Source: Papio anubis
Lineage: Eukaryota > Chordata > Mammalia > Primates > Cercopithecidae
Assembly: GCF_008728515.1 (NCBI RefSeq)
Contig: NC_044986.1
Span: 113,014,313 to 113,078,312, forward strand
Direction: 5' to 3'
DNA: 64,000 nucleotides
This document shows positions 10,520-21,620 of this stretch, piece by piece. The notes below the pieces were generated by a model. That model was not told the DNA's origin. It was given only the letters and a program-made list of their open reading frames with translations, and did no database searches. Each line of letters starts with the position of its first letter. Within the stretch, counting starts at the first letter, position 1. The position numbers and the translations under genes were made by a program.

Positions 10520-10803
10520 GGCCGGGCGTGGTGGCTCACGCCTGTAATCCTGGCACTTTGGGAGGCTGAGGTGGGCAGCTCACTTGAGGTCAGGAGTTCA
10601 AGTCCAGCCTGCCCAACATGGTGAAACTCTGTCTCTACCAAAAATACAAAAATTAGCCAGGAGTAGTGGCACATACCTATAATCCCAGCTACTCAGGAGG
10701 CGGAGGCAGGAGAATTGCTTAAACCTGGGAGGCAGGCAGAGATTGCAGTGAGCTGAGATTGCACCACTGCACTCCAGCCTGGGTGACAAGAGTGAGACTC
10801 TGT

Positions 10804-10835
<32 letters not shown>
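10520..10835 (+). mobile_element. Alu, full length, with a 31-base pure A tail
   Basis: Starts 'ggccgggcgtggtggctcacg' and ends with uninterrupted A at 10805-10835. A long pure tail usually marks a fairly young insertion and may be length-polymorphic. Confidence 0.96.
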
Positions 10836-10837
<2 letters not shown>

Positions 10838-12259
10838 TAATATGATAGGAACTGGAAGCCACTTTAGGTTGAAGAGATGACTTTTAAACTGAAATCTGAA
10901 GGACACAGAACCAGCCATACAAAGATCAGGCAGAAAAGCATGGCAGGCAGACCAAGAATCCATTGCAACTGGGCCCAAGGTGGAAACAGTTTGGCCTTCT
11001 TGAGGGGTAGAAAAATAGGAATGAGCATTGGTGGTGGGGAGAGAATGGGACAAGCTGGGTTTGGAGAGGTGAGTGTGGGCTGGATCATGTGGACATTTCT
11101 AAGCAAGTGGGGGAAGATTAGATCTTTGTGCTTTGGGGAGCCATTGAACGGAGTAGTGAAATCTGATGAGCCTTTCAGAAAAGGAACACTCTGACAGCCG
11201 AGTGAACCACAGATTGCTGAGGGGCAAAAGCGGAAGCAGGCAGACCAATTGGGAAATGACTGGAACTGTCTAGGCAAGACCAGAGGCTTGGACTAGTGGG
11301 TAGCAGTGGCTCTGGGAAGAAATGGCTGGATCTGGGATACGTCTGGAAGGGGCGCTCTCCTGTGTTCTTCCAGTTTGTCTTTGATCACAGACCACTGCTG
11401 TCCCTACTTTTTAAGACATTTGCTCTGTGTCATCTTCATCCAGCACCTCGACCACCCCCAGGGTATTGACCAATGTCATGCTTTGTGCTGCAAAATATTA
11501 CACTTCCTTTGGGAATATTTGTACCTGAATTAATTAATAACATACCTAGTTGAAAATAGTTTTAAGGTAGAAATTTGCATCCCGATAGATGCAAGAATAG
11601 ACAGGTCCTTGATAGGTTTTAAAAGAGAGTTCTGAGTTCTAACTGGGTGTCACTTGACTATTCTGAACTTAGTTTATCTGTAAAATTGGTCATAATATAC
11701 CTACTATGGTTTATCCATAGCACTGTAATAATAAAAAAACAAGGTAACATACTAATAAGGACAGAGTATTGGTTATGTGTGAGGTGTTATGTTATAGCTC
11801 TCATATCCCTGTATATCCCATAAGATCTCGAGGCAGACAGGCATTTATTCCATCCACAAGGAAAATCCTTCCTATATGCTTAGCACTGTGTCATGGGTTA
11901 TGGAGAATGTTGTGGAAGAATTAGACCTGGTCTCTGAAGTCAAGTGACAAGATACAATTAATCCACATGAAAGATGGGTACTCCTGCTGGGCCATAGGAA
12001 ATGCGAGGAGTTGGTGGAGGCGAGAGACGATGAATTTAGACAGGGGAGGGATGTGTGCAGGCGCTGGGGTTAGCCAGCACACAGCAGAGGACAGAGCTGC
12101 ATACCAGGGAATGGAGGGCAGATGAGGGTGCACAGGTCAGTGGACCCACACTGGGAGCTCCTGCCTTGTTTTTGAGTGTAGGCAGCTCACACTGGAAGGA
12201 GACTGCCCTCCAGCAAGGAGGGGTCAGGATTTGTGACTATACTGTGCACGGTATTTCTC
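10836..12259. other. 1.4 kb mostly unique sequence, no gene seen
   Basis: A weak MIR-like stretch near 11780-11960 ('gaggtgttatgttatagctctcat', 'tatgcttagcactgtgtca') is the only hint of a repeat. Open frames of 105-137 codons near 10860-11280 lie on both strands and lack splice context. Confidence 0.4.
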
Positions 12260-12575
12260 TTTTTTTTTTTTTTTGCCATCAAATGAAAGTTTTATTGAAA
12301 CACAGTTATTACTCTTAAACAGGGACAGATGCTATATTATTGTTATATTTTTAGTTTCCTGTGGTACAGGGATTACTTTTTCAAAACATTCTTTTTATTT
12401 TGTAATAATCTTAAATTCACAGGCAGTTGCAAAGAAATGTACAGACAGGTCCCAGGCACCCCTCTCCCCTTGTCCCCTACTGTTAATATGTTGTTTAACT
12501 GTAGTGCAGTATCAAAACCAGACAATGACATTGATGAAATCTGCAGAGTTTATTCAGATGTTAGTGTTAAATCGC

Positions 12576-12776
12576 TACACAGACACTCATTTGTGTACAT
12601 GTGTAAAACTCTGTGCAAGTTTATTACGTGTGTCTTACTGTAAAATGTACAAAAGTGATTACTTTTAATGGCAAAAACCGCAATTACTTTTTGCACCAAC
12701 CTAATAGTTACACAGGCAGTCATTTATGTATACGTGTAAAACTCAATGCAATTTTATCACATGTATCTTCCTGTAA
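12576..12776. repeat. 68-bp direct repeats flanking a MADE1
   Basis: Copy 1 at 12576-12643 and copy 2 at 12709-12776 align without gaps, with 12 mismatches (about 82% identity). Both start 'tacacag' and end 'ctgtaa'. The 65 bp between them are essentially the MADE1 fragment. Confidence 0.85.
12646..12704. mobile_element. MADE1 (mariner-derived MITE), internally deleted
   Basis: 'ttttaatggcaaaaaccgc' followed by 'aattactttttgcaccaac' and 'ctaa' is the right half and right terminus of the 80-bp palindromic MADE1. The left half is shortened to 'gtacaaaagtgatt', missing the left end and the middle of the left arm. Full MADE1 palindromes are the source of the primate miR-548 family. This copy can pair only in part, so I do not call it a miRNA gene. 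Confidence 0.85.
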
Positions 12777-13440
12777 TCCCCACCACAATTAAAATACAAA
12801 ACTGTCCCATCACCAAGTGGCTTCTTCCTACTACCCCTTTTAAGCCACCCTTCCCCTCACCCATCCCTAAACTCTGGCAACCCTTTATCTTTTCTCCATA
12901 TCTATAATTTTATTTCGGGTGTTATGTACACAGAGTCATACTATATGTGCCTTTGGAGATTGTCTTTTTTCATTCAACATAATTTCCTTGAGGTTAATCC
13001 AAGTTACTGGATTCCCTTTCATTGCTGAGTCATATTCCATGGTGTAGATGCACCGCTGATTGCTTTACAAGTCACTCACTGAAAGACATTACTGTAACTT
13101 CCAGTTTGTAGCTATTATTAATAAAGTTGCGGTGAACATTCACATACAGATTGTTGTGTGGGCGTGAGTTTTCACTTCTTTGTGATAAATGCCCAAGAGT
13201 CCCATTGCTGGGTTGCATGGTAAGTCCATTTTTAGTTTTCAAAGAAACTCCAAAATTTATTTTCCAAAGGTCCTGTACCATTTACATTTCTACCAGCAGG
13301 GGATAAAGGATCCAGTTCCCTGCCTCATTGCCAGCATTCGGTGTAATTACTATTTCTTATTCTAGCTGTTTTGATAGGTGCATCATGCTATCTCATTCTG
13401 GTTTTAAGGTTTTGCTTTTTAAAAAATTAAGATATGATTT

Positions 13441-14499
13441 ATATGCCACAAACTCACCTTGGATGAGAGTAGATTTCATATTTGTTCTTTACTATAATTT
13501 AAAAAAAAATCTATAGCTCTGAAAATTTTGGAGTAAAAAAATCTATAGCTACAAATAGCTTAAACAGTTGAGTCTCTAACTGTACAATTAAGTGGTTTTC
13601 AGTATATCCGCATATATGTGTAACCGTCACCACTTTTAATTTCGGAACATTTTATAACCCCCGAAAGAAACCCCAGATCCATTTTACTGATCAATCTCAA
13701 TTCTTCGCTTCTTCCAAGCCCCAGCAATTGCTAGTCTCTTTTTATCTCTATGGCTTTGCCTACTCTGGACATCTCATATACATAAAATCTTACACTATTG
13801 TGTAAGAGTTGTCTGTCTCAGGCTAGTCTCACTTAGCATAATGTTTTCAAGCGTCATTCATACTGTAGTATGAATCAGAACTTTGTTCTTTTTATGGCTG
13901 AATAATATTGCATGGTATGGCGCTAGCACATTTTGTTTATTCATTCAGCAGTTGGGCATTTGGTTTGTTTCCACTCTTGCCCGTTATAAATAATGCTGCT
14001 ATGAACAGGTTTTTGTATGGATGTAAGCTTTCATTTTTCATGGGTGTATAACTAGGAGTGGAATTGCTGGGTCAGATGGTAACTATGTTTAGCCTTTGCG
14101 GGAGCAGCCAGACTGTTTTCCAAAGCAGCTGCACCATTTTACATGCCCACCAGCGGTGTATGAGGGTTGCAATTTCTTCACTAGTAGTTGTTACTGTCTA
14201 CATTAATGATTTTAGTCATCCCAGTAGGAGTCAAGTGGTATCACATTGTGGTTTTGATTGGCATTTCCCTAACGACTAATGATGATGAGTGTCTTTACGG
14301 TGCTTATTGGGCATTTGTATAGTGTCCTCTTGAGAGAAATGTCTATTTAAGTCCTTTACCCATTTTTTAATGAGGTTATCTTTTTATTGTTGAGTTGTAA
14401 TAGTTCCCTATTATGGATACTAGACCCTTATTACATGTATGATTTGTACACATTTTCTCCCATTCTTTGTGCTGTATTTTCACTGTGGGTTTGTGAGTT
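13441..14499 (-). mobile_element. Second old L1 3' end, antisense
   Basis: A second antisense run repeats the same landmarks as the one before it: 'aattaagtggttttcagtatat', 'ccccagcaattgctagtctc', 'cttagcataatgttttcaag', 'ttatggctgaataatattgc', 'gctatgaacaggtttttgtatg', 'ccagtaggagtcaagtggtatc'. Two head-to-tail L1 3' ends therefore lie side by side. Confidence 0.8.
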
Positions 14500-14808
14500 T
14501 TTGTTTGTTTTTGTTTTTGTTTTTTTGTGACAGAGTCTCGCTCTGTCACCCAGGCTAGAGTGCAGTAGTGCAATCTTGGCTCATTGCAGCCTCTGCCTCC
14601 CGGGGTCAAGTGATTCTCCCACCTCAGTCTCCCAGGTAGCTGAGATTGCAGGCATGCACCACCATGCCCAGCTAATTTTTGTGTTTTTAGTAGAGACAAG
14701 GTTTCACCGTGTTAACCAGGCTAGTCTCCAACTCCTGACCTCAAGTGATCTGCCCACCTGAGCCTCCCAAAGTGCTGGGATTACAGGCATGAGCCACTGC
14801 ACCCAGCC
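14500..14808 (-). mobile_element. Alu, antisense, inserted in L1
   Basis: TTTG-rich tail, then 'gacagagtctcgctctgtcaccc' to 'gcacccagcc'. L1 text resumes at 14809. Confidence 0.95.
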
Positions 14809-15008
14809 TCAGTGTGGTTTTAATTTGCATTTCCCACATGGCTAAAATGATGTCAATCATCTTTTCATCTGCACATTTACCATCTCTCTGGCCTCTTTGG
14901 TAAAATGTTCATATCTTTTGCCCATTTTTTTTTTTTTTGCCATTTCTTTTTATTAGAGCTATGACTATAAACATTCCCTTTATAGTATGTTAAACGTTTT
15001 CAAAGTCT
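14809..15008 (-). mobile_element. L1 continuation, antisense
   Basis: 'cagtgtggttttaatttgcatttccc' and 'catatcttttgcccattttt' continue antisense L1 ORF2-end/3' UTR text. Confidence 0.65.
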
Positions 15009-15305
15009 TTTTTTTTTTTTTTTGAGACAGGGTTTCACACCCAAAAGCCAGGTGGGAGTGCAGTGGTGCACTCTTGGCTCACTACAACCTCTACCTCTCA
15101 GGCTCAAGTGATCCTCCTGCCTCAGCCTCCTAAGTAACTAGGGCTACAGATGCACGTCACCACCCTGCTAACTTTTGTATGTTTAGTAGAGGTGAGGTTT
15201 CACCATGTTGCCCAGGCTGTTCTCGAACTTCTAACCTCAAGTGATCTGCTTGCCTCAGCTTCCCAAAAGTTCTAGGATTACAGGCATGAGCCACCACTCC
15301 CTGCC
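15009..15305 (-). mobile_element. Alu, antisense, diverged
   Basis: Poly-T then 'gagacagggtttcacacccaaaagccagg' to 'ccaccactccctgcc'. Flanks 'gttttcaaagtctt' and 'gttttcaagctctt' look like a decayed target duplication. Divergence suggests an old (AluJ-like) copy. Confidence 0.9.
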
Positions 15306-15411
15306 GTTTTCAAGCTCTTCTTTGCATCAGTGTTAAGATGGATTAGAGACACAACTGTTAAGCAATTCATAGCTATACATTCTTTTTAATTCTACCCCAA
15401 AACTTTTAGAG

Positions 15412-15412
15412 C

Positions 15413-15441
<29 letters not shown>
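15412..15441. repeat. (TA)n(CA)n microsatellite
   Basis: About ten TA units followed by about six CA units, directly before an antisense Alu tail. Confidence 0.95.
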
Positions 15442-15443
<2 letters not shown>

Positions 15444-15730
15444 ATTTATTTATTTTTTGAGACAGCAGTCACCCAGGGTGGAGTGCAGTGGCACAATCTT
15501 GGCTCACTGAAACCTCTGCCTTCTGGGTTCAAGCAATTCTTGTGCCTCAGCCTGCTGAGTAGCTTGGATTACAGGCACCCGCCACCATGCCCAGCTAACT
15601 TTTGTATTTTTAGTGGAGACAGGTTTCTCGATGTTGGCCAGGCTGGTCTCAAACTCCTGACCTCAAGTGATCCGCCCACCTTGGCCACCCAAAGTGCGGT
15701 GATTACAGGCGTGAGCCATTGTGCACCACC
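15442..15730 (-). mobile_element. Alu, antisense
   Basis: Starts in a TTTA-rich tail then 'gagacagcagtcacccagggtggag', lacking a few bases of the first motif. Ends 'gagccattgtgcaccacc'. Confidence 0.92.
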
Positions 15731-15743
15731 TAGAGGTATAGAT

Positions 15744-16038
15744 TTTTTTTTTTTTTTGAGATGGAAATCTCGCTCTGTCACTCACGCTGGAGTGCAATGG
15801 CGTGATCTTGGCTTACTGCAACCTCTGCCTCCTGGGTTCAAGCGATTCTCCTGCCTCAGCCTCCTGAGTAGCTGGGATTACAGGCTCATGCTGCCACGCC
15901 CAGCTAATTTTTGTATTTTTAGTAGAGATGGGATTTCACCATGTTGATCAGGCTGGTCTCGAACTCCTGATCTCGTGATCCGCTCGCCTTGGCCTCCCAA
16001 AGTGTTGGGATAACTGGCATGAGCCACTGCACCCGACC
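15744..16038 (-). mobile_element. Alu, antisense, head-to-tail with the previous copy
   Basis: Poly-T at 15744 then 'gagatggaaatctcgctctgtc' to 'gcacccgacc'. Only about 13 bp separate it from the previous Alu. Confidence 0.95.
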
Positions 16039-16399
16039 GATTTTTTTTTTTTAATTATAGTTAAAAACATGTAATATGAAATCTACTCTTAACAAAATCT
16101 ACAGTATTGTTAACTGTGTATACACTGTGGTATTGAGATTTCTAGAACTTTTTCATCTTGCATGACTGAAACTCTATTCTGTTTCCCTTTCCCCAACTGA
16201 GTCCTCACCCCTCCAGCCCCTGGCAAGTACCATTCTGTCTGTTTCTGCGAGTTTCACTGCTTGAGATCCCTTATGTAAGTGGAATCATGCAGTATGTGTC
16301 TATGACTGGCTCATTTCACTTAGCTGAATGTCCTCAGGGGTCCTCCATGTTGTAGCGTGTGACCATGGCCGTCGATTTTGATTGGTGGTAGCTCACTTC
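16039..16399 (-). mobile_element. L1 3' UTR, antisense
   Basis: 'gaactttttcatcttgcatgactgaaactc', 'cccctggcaagtaccattctgtctgtttctg', 'gtaagtggaatcatgcagtatg' and 'tttcacttagctgaatgtcctc' are antisense L1 3' UTR text. Confidence 0.8.
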
Positions 16400-16703
16400 A
16401 TTTTTTTTGTGTTTTTTTTTGTTTTTTTGTTTAGATGGAGTCTCGCTCTGTTGCCAGGCTGGAGTGCAGTGGCACGATCTTGGGTCACTGTAACCTCCAC
16501 CTCCTGAGTTCTCCTGCCTCAGCCTCCTGCATAACTGGGACTACAGGCGCGTGCTACACCACGCCCGGCTAATTTTTGTATTTTTAGTAGAGACAGGATT
16601 TCACCATGTTGGCCAAGATGGTCTTGATCTCTTGACCTTGTGATCTGCCTGCCTCGGCCTCCCAAAGTGCTGGGATTACAGGCGTGAGCCACCGTGCCTG
16701 GCT
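16400..16703 (-). mobile_element. Alu, antisense
   Basis: Broken poly-T/TTTG tail, 'agatggagtctcgctctgttgcc' through 'gccaccgtgcctggc'. 'gatctcttgaccttgtgatctgcc' favours an AluS/Y-like copy. Confidence 0.94.
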
Positions 16704-17056
16704 GCTCTCTTCTCATTTTTAACTCATGGATAATCATGTGGTATCGCCACAACTCATTTCTCCATCATAAGTCATAGGGGATGGAATTTGGCAGTAACTA
16801 AAGTCAGAGCTCTGTAAGTAACTGGGACTCTTCCCATGGACTGCTTCATAGATGCCCTCAGTAATAGCACCTGTGCCAACAAGTCAGAAGTCAGCAGAAG
16901 AAAGTTCTCACCCTGCCTGGTTGAAGAGGCTTCACTGGCCTCATTTCTTCCTGAATTTTATCACTTTTCTTGTATAACTAAGTTTATTCTTCAGTCCCCC
17001 AAGCCTTTCCAGAGAGCCTCAGTACATGATACCCTCAGGTGGATCTGAAAGGATCC
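16704..17056. other. Unique sequence, no gene seen
   Basis: A 70-codon open frame lacks splice signals; no repeat recognised. Confidence 0.35.
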
Positions 17057-17357
17057 TGGGCTGAGCACAGTGGCTCATGCCTGTAATCTCAGTACTTTTG
17101 GAGGCCGAGGCAGGCAGATCACCTGAGGTCAGGCGTTCTGAGACCATCCTGGCCAACGTGGTGAAACCCCGTCTCTACTAAAAATACAAAAATTAGCTGG
17201 GTGTGGTGGCAGGTGCCTGTAATTCCACCCTACTCGGGAGGCTGAGGCAGGAGAATCACCTGAACCTGGGAGGCGGCAGTTGCCATGAACCAAGATCCGC
17301 CACGGCACTCCAGTCTGGCCAAATGTGAGAATACATTTCAAAAAAAAAAAAAAAAAA
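17057..17357 (+). mobile_element. Alu, full length, sense
   Basis: 'gggctgagcacagtggctcatgcc' to a 17-base A tail. 'atcctggg' occurs on both sides and fits a target duplication. Confidence 0.94.
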
Positions 17358-17361
17358 TCCT

Positions 17362-17478
17362 GGGCCAGATGCAGTGGCTCACATTTGTAATCCTGGCACT
17401 CTGGGAGGCTGAAGCAGGAGGATGGCTTGAGGCCAAGAGTTCAAGACCAGCCTGGGCAACATAGCAAGGCCCTATCTT
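17362..17478 (+). mobile_element. Alu left-arm monomer (FLAM-like)
   Basis: Only the left arm is present ('gggccagatgcagtggctcac' to 'gcaaggccctatc'). It is followed by a 15-base T run rather than an A tail, which is unusual. Confidence 0.85.
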
Positions 17479-18848
17479 TTTTTTTTTTTTTTAAGTCTGA
17501 TCTTCCATAAAGGGTCTCCTCTCCCGCAAAGAGAGACTCCTCAAGCTGGCCTTCGTCTGGCCTCATGAGGTAGCTGATGCTAGGGTCGTTATTATGGAAA
17601 TGTGCCACAGTGCTAGAAGCAAAGCTTGAGAGAAAGCGTTCCGAGAGTCTTGCAGTCTAGGAGATGGAAGATTCTGAGTTCTGTTCCCAAAGTCCCGTGC
17701 AGCTGTTTGCTTCGTTGAACCTCTCTCAGTGTCTTGTCCCCATGCAGATGTGGGGTCTGAATATGTAGACTGTCTTTATAGGGTCTATGCACAGAAGAAT
17801 GACAGGCTCATGGGATCTCTGGCCATAAAGCTGTGGTTTTAAGTATGAAATGATCATTTATCTCCCCTCTGTCTTGGAAGCAGAAAGATTGCTACTATCT
17901 GAGCTCCCCGGGTGGACATCTTAGCTCATGCAAACTTCTCCGGGGAAGAGGACAGTATCTTTGCTTACCTCCTTTCTTCCCCCACCCCCTGTCTGCCCTG
18001 TGTTTCTGCCTCGTCCCATCCATCACTGACACCCGCAGATTCAGCTTTCCCCTTTCTCAGCTTGCACGGAGGTTTTATAGAGCCGTGGGGACATTTCTGG
18101 GGACTGATGGCTGCGGTTAGAATAAGCGCAGCCTGTGAATCTTGGGCTGGAGAAGATTTCCTCCTGTCCTCCCCATGCTGTTTTGGCTCTCACTGGACAG
18201 ACCCTCGGGGACGCTGTCAAGCTTCAGTTCCCCTGGCTGGTTCTCATCTTTCTTTTAGTTAAATCAGCTGTGACACCTGGCAGAGCCATGCTTCCCCCAG
18301 GGGTCTAAGCAAACCCAGATGCTTTTGGCAGTTTCCAGGGACTCGGGGCCCCAGAGATCACCCGATGCACTTGAGGCCAGTCTGTTTGCTTTGCAGAGGC
18401 ACAGGATGAAGAATGTCAGGACTGAAAGGGACCCGGGAGGTTGTCTAGTCCAACCCTTTCATGTAACATCACAAAAGAATCAAGGAAAATTACGACATAC
18501 CCATAGCTACAACTATTGGCACATAGCCTAGTGATGCTGTTTTGACCTTAAATTCAATAATCATTATTTCAGTGATTAAACTATTAAGGCTATCAGTAGA
18601 AACTAGCATAGGGCTTCAAAAATGCACAGGCCTGTGCACTTTGCCACAGGTTTGTAGTAAAGCAAAACTGTCCTACTGAAGGTCAGCTGAAGTGCAGAAA
18701 TCAATCCATATCGTTAACCAAAAAGCAACTGAGGCAGGAGTCTCAGTCAATAGCGGTTCACTTAGCCAAAGTATGAGGATGCACCAGGGAAAACACAAGT
18801 CACCAGAGCATGTGTGTTTGACCTGTGCTTTTCCAAAGAGGGTTTTGG
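17479..18848. other. 1.4 kb unique sequence, no gene seen
   Basis: A weak MIR-like stretch near 17660-17770 is possible. A 116-codon frame (17912-18262) has low-complexity composition and no splice context, so I do not call it coding. Confidence 0.4.
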
Positions 18849-19150
18849 GGGCCAGGTGTGGTGACTCATGCTTGTAATTTTAGCACTTTGGAAGGCCAAG
18901 GTAGGAGGATCACTTGAGCCCAGGAGTTCAAGACCAGCATGGGAAACACAGCAAGACCCTGTCTCTACTAAAAATATAAAAATTAGCCAGGCATGGTAGT
19001 GTGTGCCTGTGGTCCCAGACACTTTGGAGGCTGAGGCAGGAGGATCGCTTGAGCCAAGGAGGTTGAGGCTGCAGTGAGCTGTGATCATGCCACTGCACTC
19101 CAGCCTGGGCAACAGAGTGATACTTTGTCTCAAAAACAAAAATAAAAACA
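18849..19150 (+). mobile_element. Alu, full length, sense
   Basis: Flanked by 'agagggttttgggg' and 'agagggtttgggg' (target duplication). Many changes ('cttgtaattttagcac') point to an old copy. Confidence 0.95.
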
Positions 19151-19788
19151 GAGGGTTTGGGGAACTTCTGTATTTGAAAGGGAAGGAACAAGCAGGAGGG
19201 GAAAAAAAGAAAGAGTAGGCAGCGAGCACTTACTGATTAACACTCAGTAAATTACATCTTTCATGTGAAAAGTCAGTGATGCATTTGTCTGAGTGTAGAT
19301 GGAAGGATGATTTGCGGTCTTGTCCTTGTCCTATTCCTGTGAAGATAAGTTAGTAATTGACATTGTCAGGGTGAGATTCAACAGAACTCAGTTTTAGGGC
19401 TAGTTTATAGAGAAGGATATGTATCCGGAAAGAGTTAGGGACTCACGAGGAATCTCCTTGTGAGCAATTTGTGAGGAGGCCATCTGGGGAGATATGTGAC
19501 CTTCTGTCATTGTGGGAGCCTGGCTTATGGATGAGGCGATGACACGGGGTTGTGAAATGACAACTCTCATTTGGGAACAAAAGGAAGGCGGTGTTGCGTG
19601 ACTCAGTTCCCAAGATGACCTTTCCCTTTGGCATAAGGAATGTGGGGTCCAGAGATTCTATTTACTTTCACAAAACAGCATGTGCATTAAAAAATGAAGG
19701 AAGAACATTCTTACATGGTACCAGATAGTAACTTGTTAGGTCCTTTTAAGTTACTTACCTGCTCTAAAGAAAGGGTCCTCTTTCCATT
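19151..19788. other. Unique sequence, no gene seen
   Basis: No recognisable repeat or coding signal. Confidence 0.4.
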
Positions 19789-19915
19789 TCCTTATTCTGA
19801 GGCTGGAGAGAAGGGTGGACTCCCCAGTTTTCAGGGAGATGGTGGTCATCGTGTCTGGAGACTAGGCTGGCTCCCTGGGTGTGGTCCAACTTTCTTTCTG
19901 ACTGCCGTGCTCTCT
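19789..19915. repeat. 127-bp local duplication, copy A
   Basis: Aligns without gaps to 20491-20617 with five substitutions (about 96%). Starts 'tccttattc' and ends 'ctctct'. Not a repeat family I recognise. The same frame stays open in both copies on the minus strand (RHDDHHLPENWGVHPSLQP), which follows from the similarity and does not prove coding. Confidence 0.95.
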
Positions 19916-20157
19916 GGGTCCATTCTCCAGGCCCCACAGATTTCTTCTGCTTCCTGAATACTCCCCTGACCATGTCACGTAACCCCAAGGTTCTGCTAGA
20001 CAGTCAAAGCTGATTCCATCGGATAATTCGAGTTAAAGTGTGAAAGGAGAGTAGTAGCATAATTCATTCTCTCTCCATGAACATTTACATTTGAAAGCTT
20101 TCGTCTCTTAACCTGAAAATGTGATTGGAACAGGCACTTCAAGAGTGTGGAAAATAT

Positions 20158-20455
20158 GGCCGGGCGTGGTGGCCCGTGCCTGTAGTCCCAGCACTTTGGG
20201 AGGCCGAGGGATGTGGATCACCTGAGGTCAGGAGTTTAAGACCAGGCTGACCAACATGGTGAAACCCCGTCTCTACTAAATGCAAAAAATTAGCCAGATG
20301 TGGTGGCATGTGCCTGTAGTCCCAGCTACTTGGGAGGCTGAGGCAGGAGAATCGCTTGAACCCAGGAGGTGGAGGTTGTGGTGAGCCAAGATTGTGCCAC
20401 TGCACTCCAGCCTGGATGACAGAGTGAGATTCCATCTCAAAAAAAAAAAAAAAAG
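20158..20455 (+). mobile_element. Alu between the two duplicated copies
   Basis: Starts 'ggccgggcgtggtggcccgtgcc' and ends in a 16-base A tail. Flanked by 'agtgtggaaaata' on both sides (target duplication). It therefore inserted into the spacer of the 127-bp duplication and did not carry either copy. Confidence 0.96.
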
Positions 20456-20490
20456 TGTGGAAAATAGCTTTTCTTTCCCAAGCAATAAAT

Positions 20491-20617
20491 TCCTTATTCG
20501 GAGGCTGGAGAGAAGGGTGGACTCCCCAGTTTTCAGGGAGATGGTGGTCATCGTGTCTGGAGACTCGGTTGGCTCCCCGGGTGTGGTCCAACTTTCTTTC
20601 TGACTGCCGTCCTCTCT
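20491..20617. repeat. 127-bp local duplication, copy B
   Basis: Direct-orientation partner of copy A at an offset of 702 bp. Outside these limits the flanks no longer align. Confidence 0.95.
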
Positions 20618-21240
20618 CAGAACGTGGTCCCTTAAGCCACATCGTTGACACCATCTGTATGCCATCCATGCGCAAGCCCGGGCCTGAGTTCTGGTCCTTT
20701 CTCCTGTTGTTCTGGAGGAAGATTCGACCTATGTAGATCCCAGGGATGTCTTTTATGAGTATCTATCTGAAACCACTAATGAACATGAATCTTATCTTTT
20801 AAATGCAATTCTTTTCACAAACAAGAGGAACTTGATATGCATCTGTTAATGATGAAACATTAACATGGTTGATGAAGTTGGCAATAAATCTTTCCTATGG
20901 TTTGAAAACTGCTTATAAAGTCTATTGGAAAGGTCCTGTGAAGCTTGGATTTTGTGTCATAAGAATCAGTAATTGAAACACTCTGTGAGGGTTATTTCTT
21001 CAGCCCCTCCCCACTCCATGTTGCAAATATGTTTCTCTCTTGCCTGGGGTTTATGCTTCTGGAGAGATCTGTCCAAGGAAATTGACTTTAGATGCCACAG
21101 TTGTTAACTTTGCAATCAGCTACTGTTAATAGCTTTATGGGATCCGGGGGTTTGCTCTCTTCCTTTGAGAAGTTTATGGACAGTGGTGTCCACAGGCACT
21201 TAGGGACACCAAGAGAAAATTTAGAGGGCACTGCTTACTA
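20618..21240. other. Unique sequence, no gene seen
   Basis: AT-rich, no recognised element. Confidence 0.4.
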
Positions 21241-21620
21241 TCTTAAAGACACGACACTTTCTTTTCTTTTCGTTCATTTCTTTTCGTTTGTTTCCTTCCT
21301 TCTTTTCTTTTCTTCCATTTATTTAGTTTCTTTCTTTCTAACAAGGTCTCGTTCTGTTGCCCAGGCTGGAATGCAGTGGCATGATTTCAGCTCACTGCAA
21401 CCTCCGCCTACCAGGTTCAAGTGATTCTCCTGCCTCAGCCTCCCGAGTAGCTGGGGTTACAGGTACTCGCCACCATGCCCAGCTCATTTTTCTGTTTTTT
21501 GGTAGAGATGGGGTTTCACCATGTTGGTGAGGTTGGTCTCAAACTCCTGACCTCAAGTGATCTGCCCACCTTGGCCTCCCAAAGTGCTGGGATTACAGGC
21601 GTGAGCCACTGTACTTGGCC
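21241..21620 (-). mobile_element. Alu, antisense, with a TTTC-rich expanded tail
   Basis: About 95 bases of TTTC/TTCC pyrimidine tract (21250-21340) precede 'aacaaggtctcgttctgttgccc', and the copy runs to 'cactgtacttggcc'. The tract is the mutated, expanded complement of the A tail. Confidence 0.92.

Larger units (their letters stand above)
12280..13440 (-). mobile_element. Old L1 3' UTR/ORF2 end, antisense
   Basis: Antisense L1 text in order: 'tcaccatatctataattttatt', 'cattcaacataatttccttgagg', 'gctgagtcatattccatggtg', 'aataaagttgcggtgaacattc', 'tcccattgctgggttgcatgg', 'ctgtaccatttacatttctacc'. A MADE1 and a flanking 68-bp repeat lie in its left part. Confidence 0.75.

Noticed and set aside
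12646..12704. MADE1 as a miR-548 gene
   Set aside because: The left arm is too shortened to give the full hairpin; no basis to call a mature miRNA.
17479..17495. Poly-T run after the Alu monomer as a Pol III terminator of a functional RNA
   Set aside because: T runs are everywhere here as Alu tails; no intact internal promoter and RNA structure supports a gene.
17912..18262. 116-codon + strand frame
   Set aside because: Ser/Pro/Leu-rich low-information composition without splice signals.
20139..20675. 178-codon minus-strand frame, and a 129-codon overlapping frame
   Set aside because: Most of it is antisense Alu plus copy B of the 127-bp duplication; similarity between copies explains the shared peptide.
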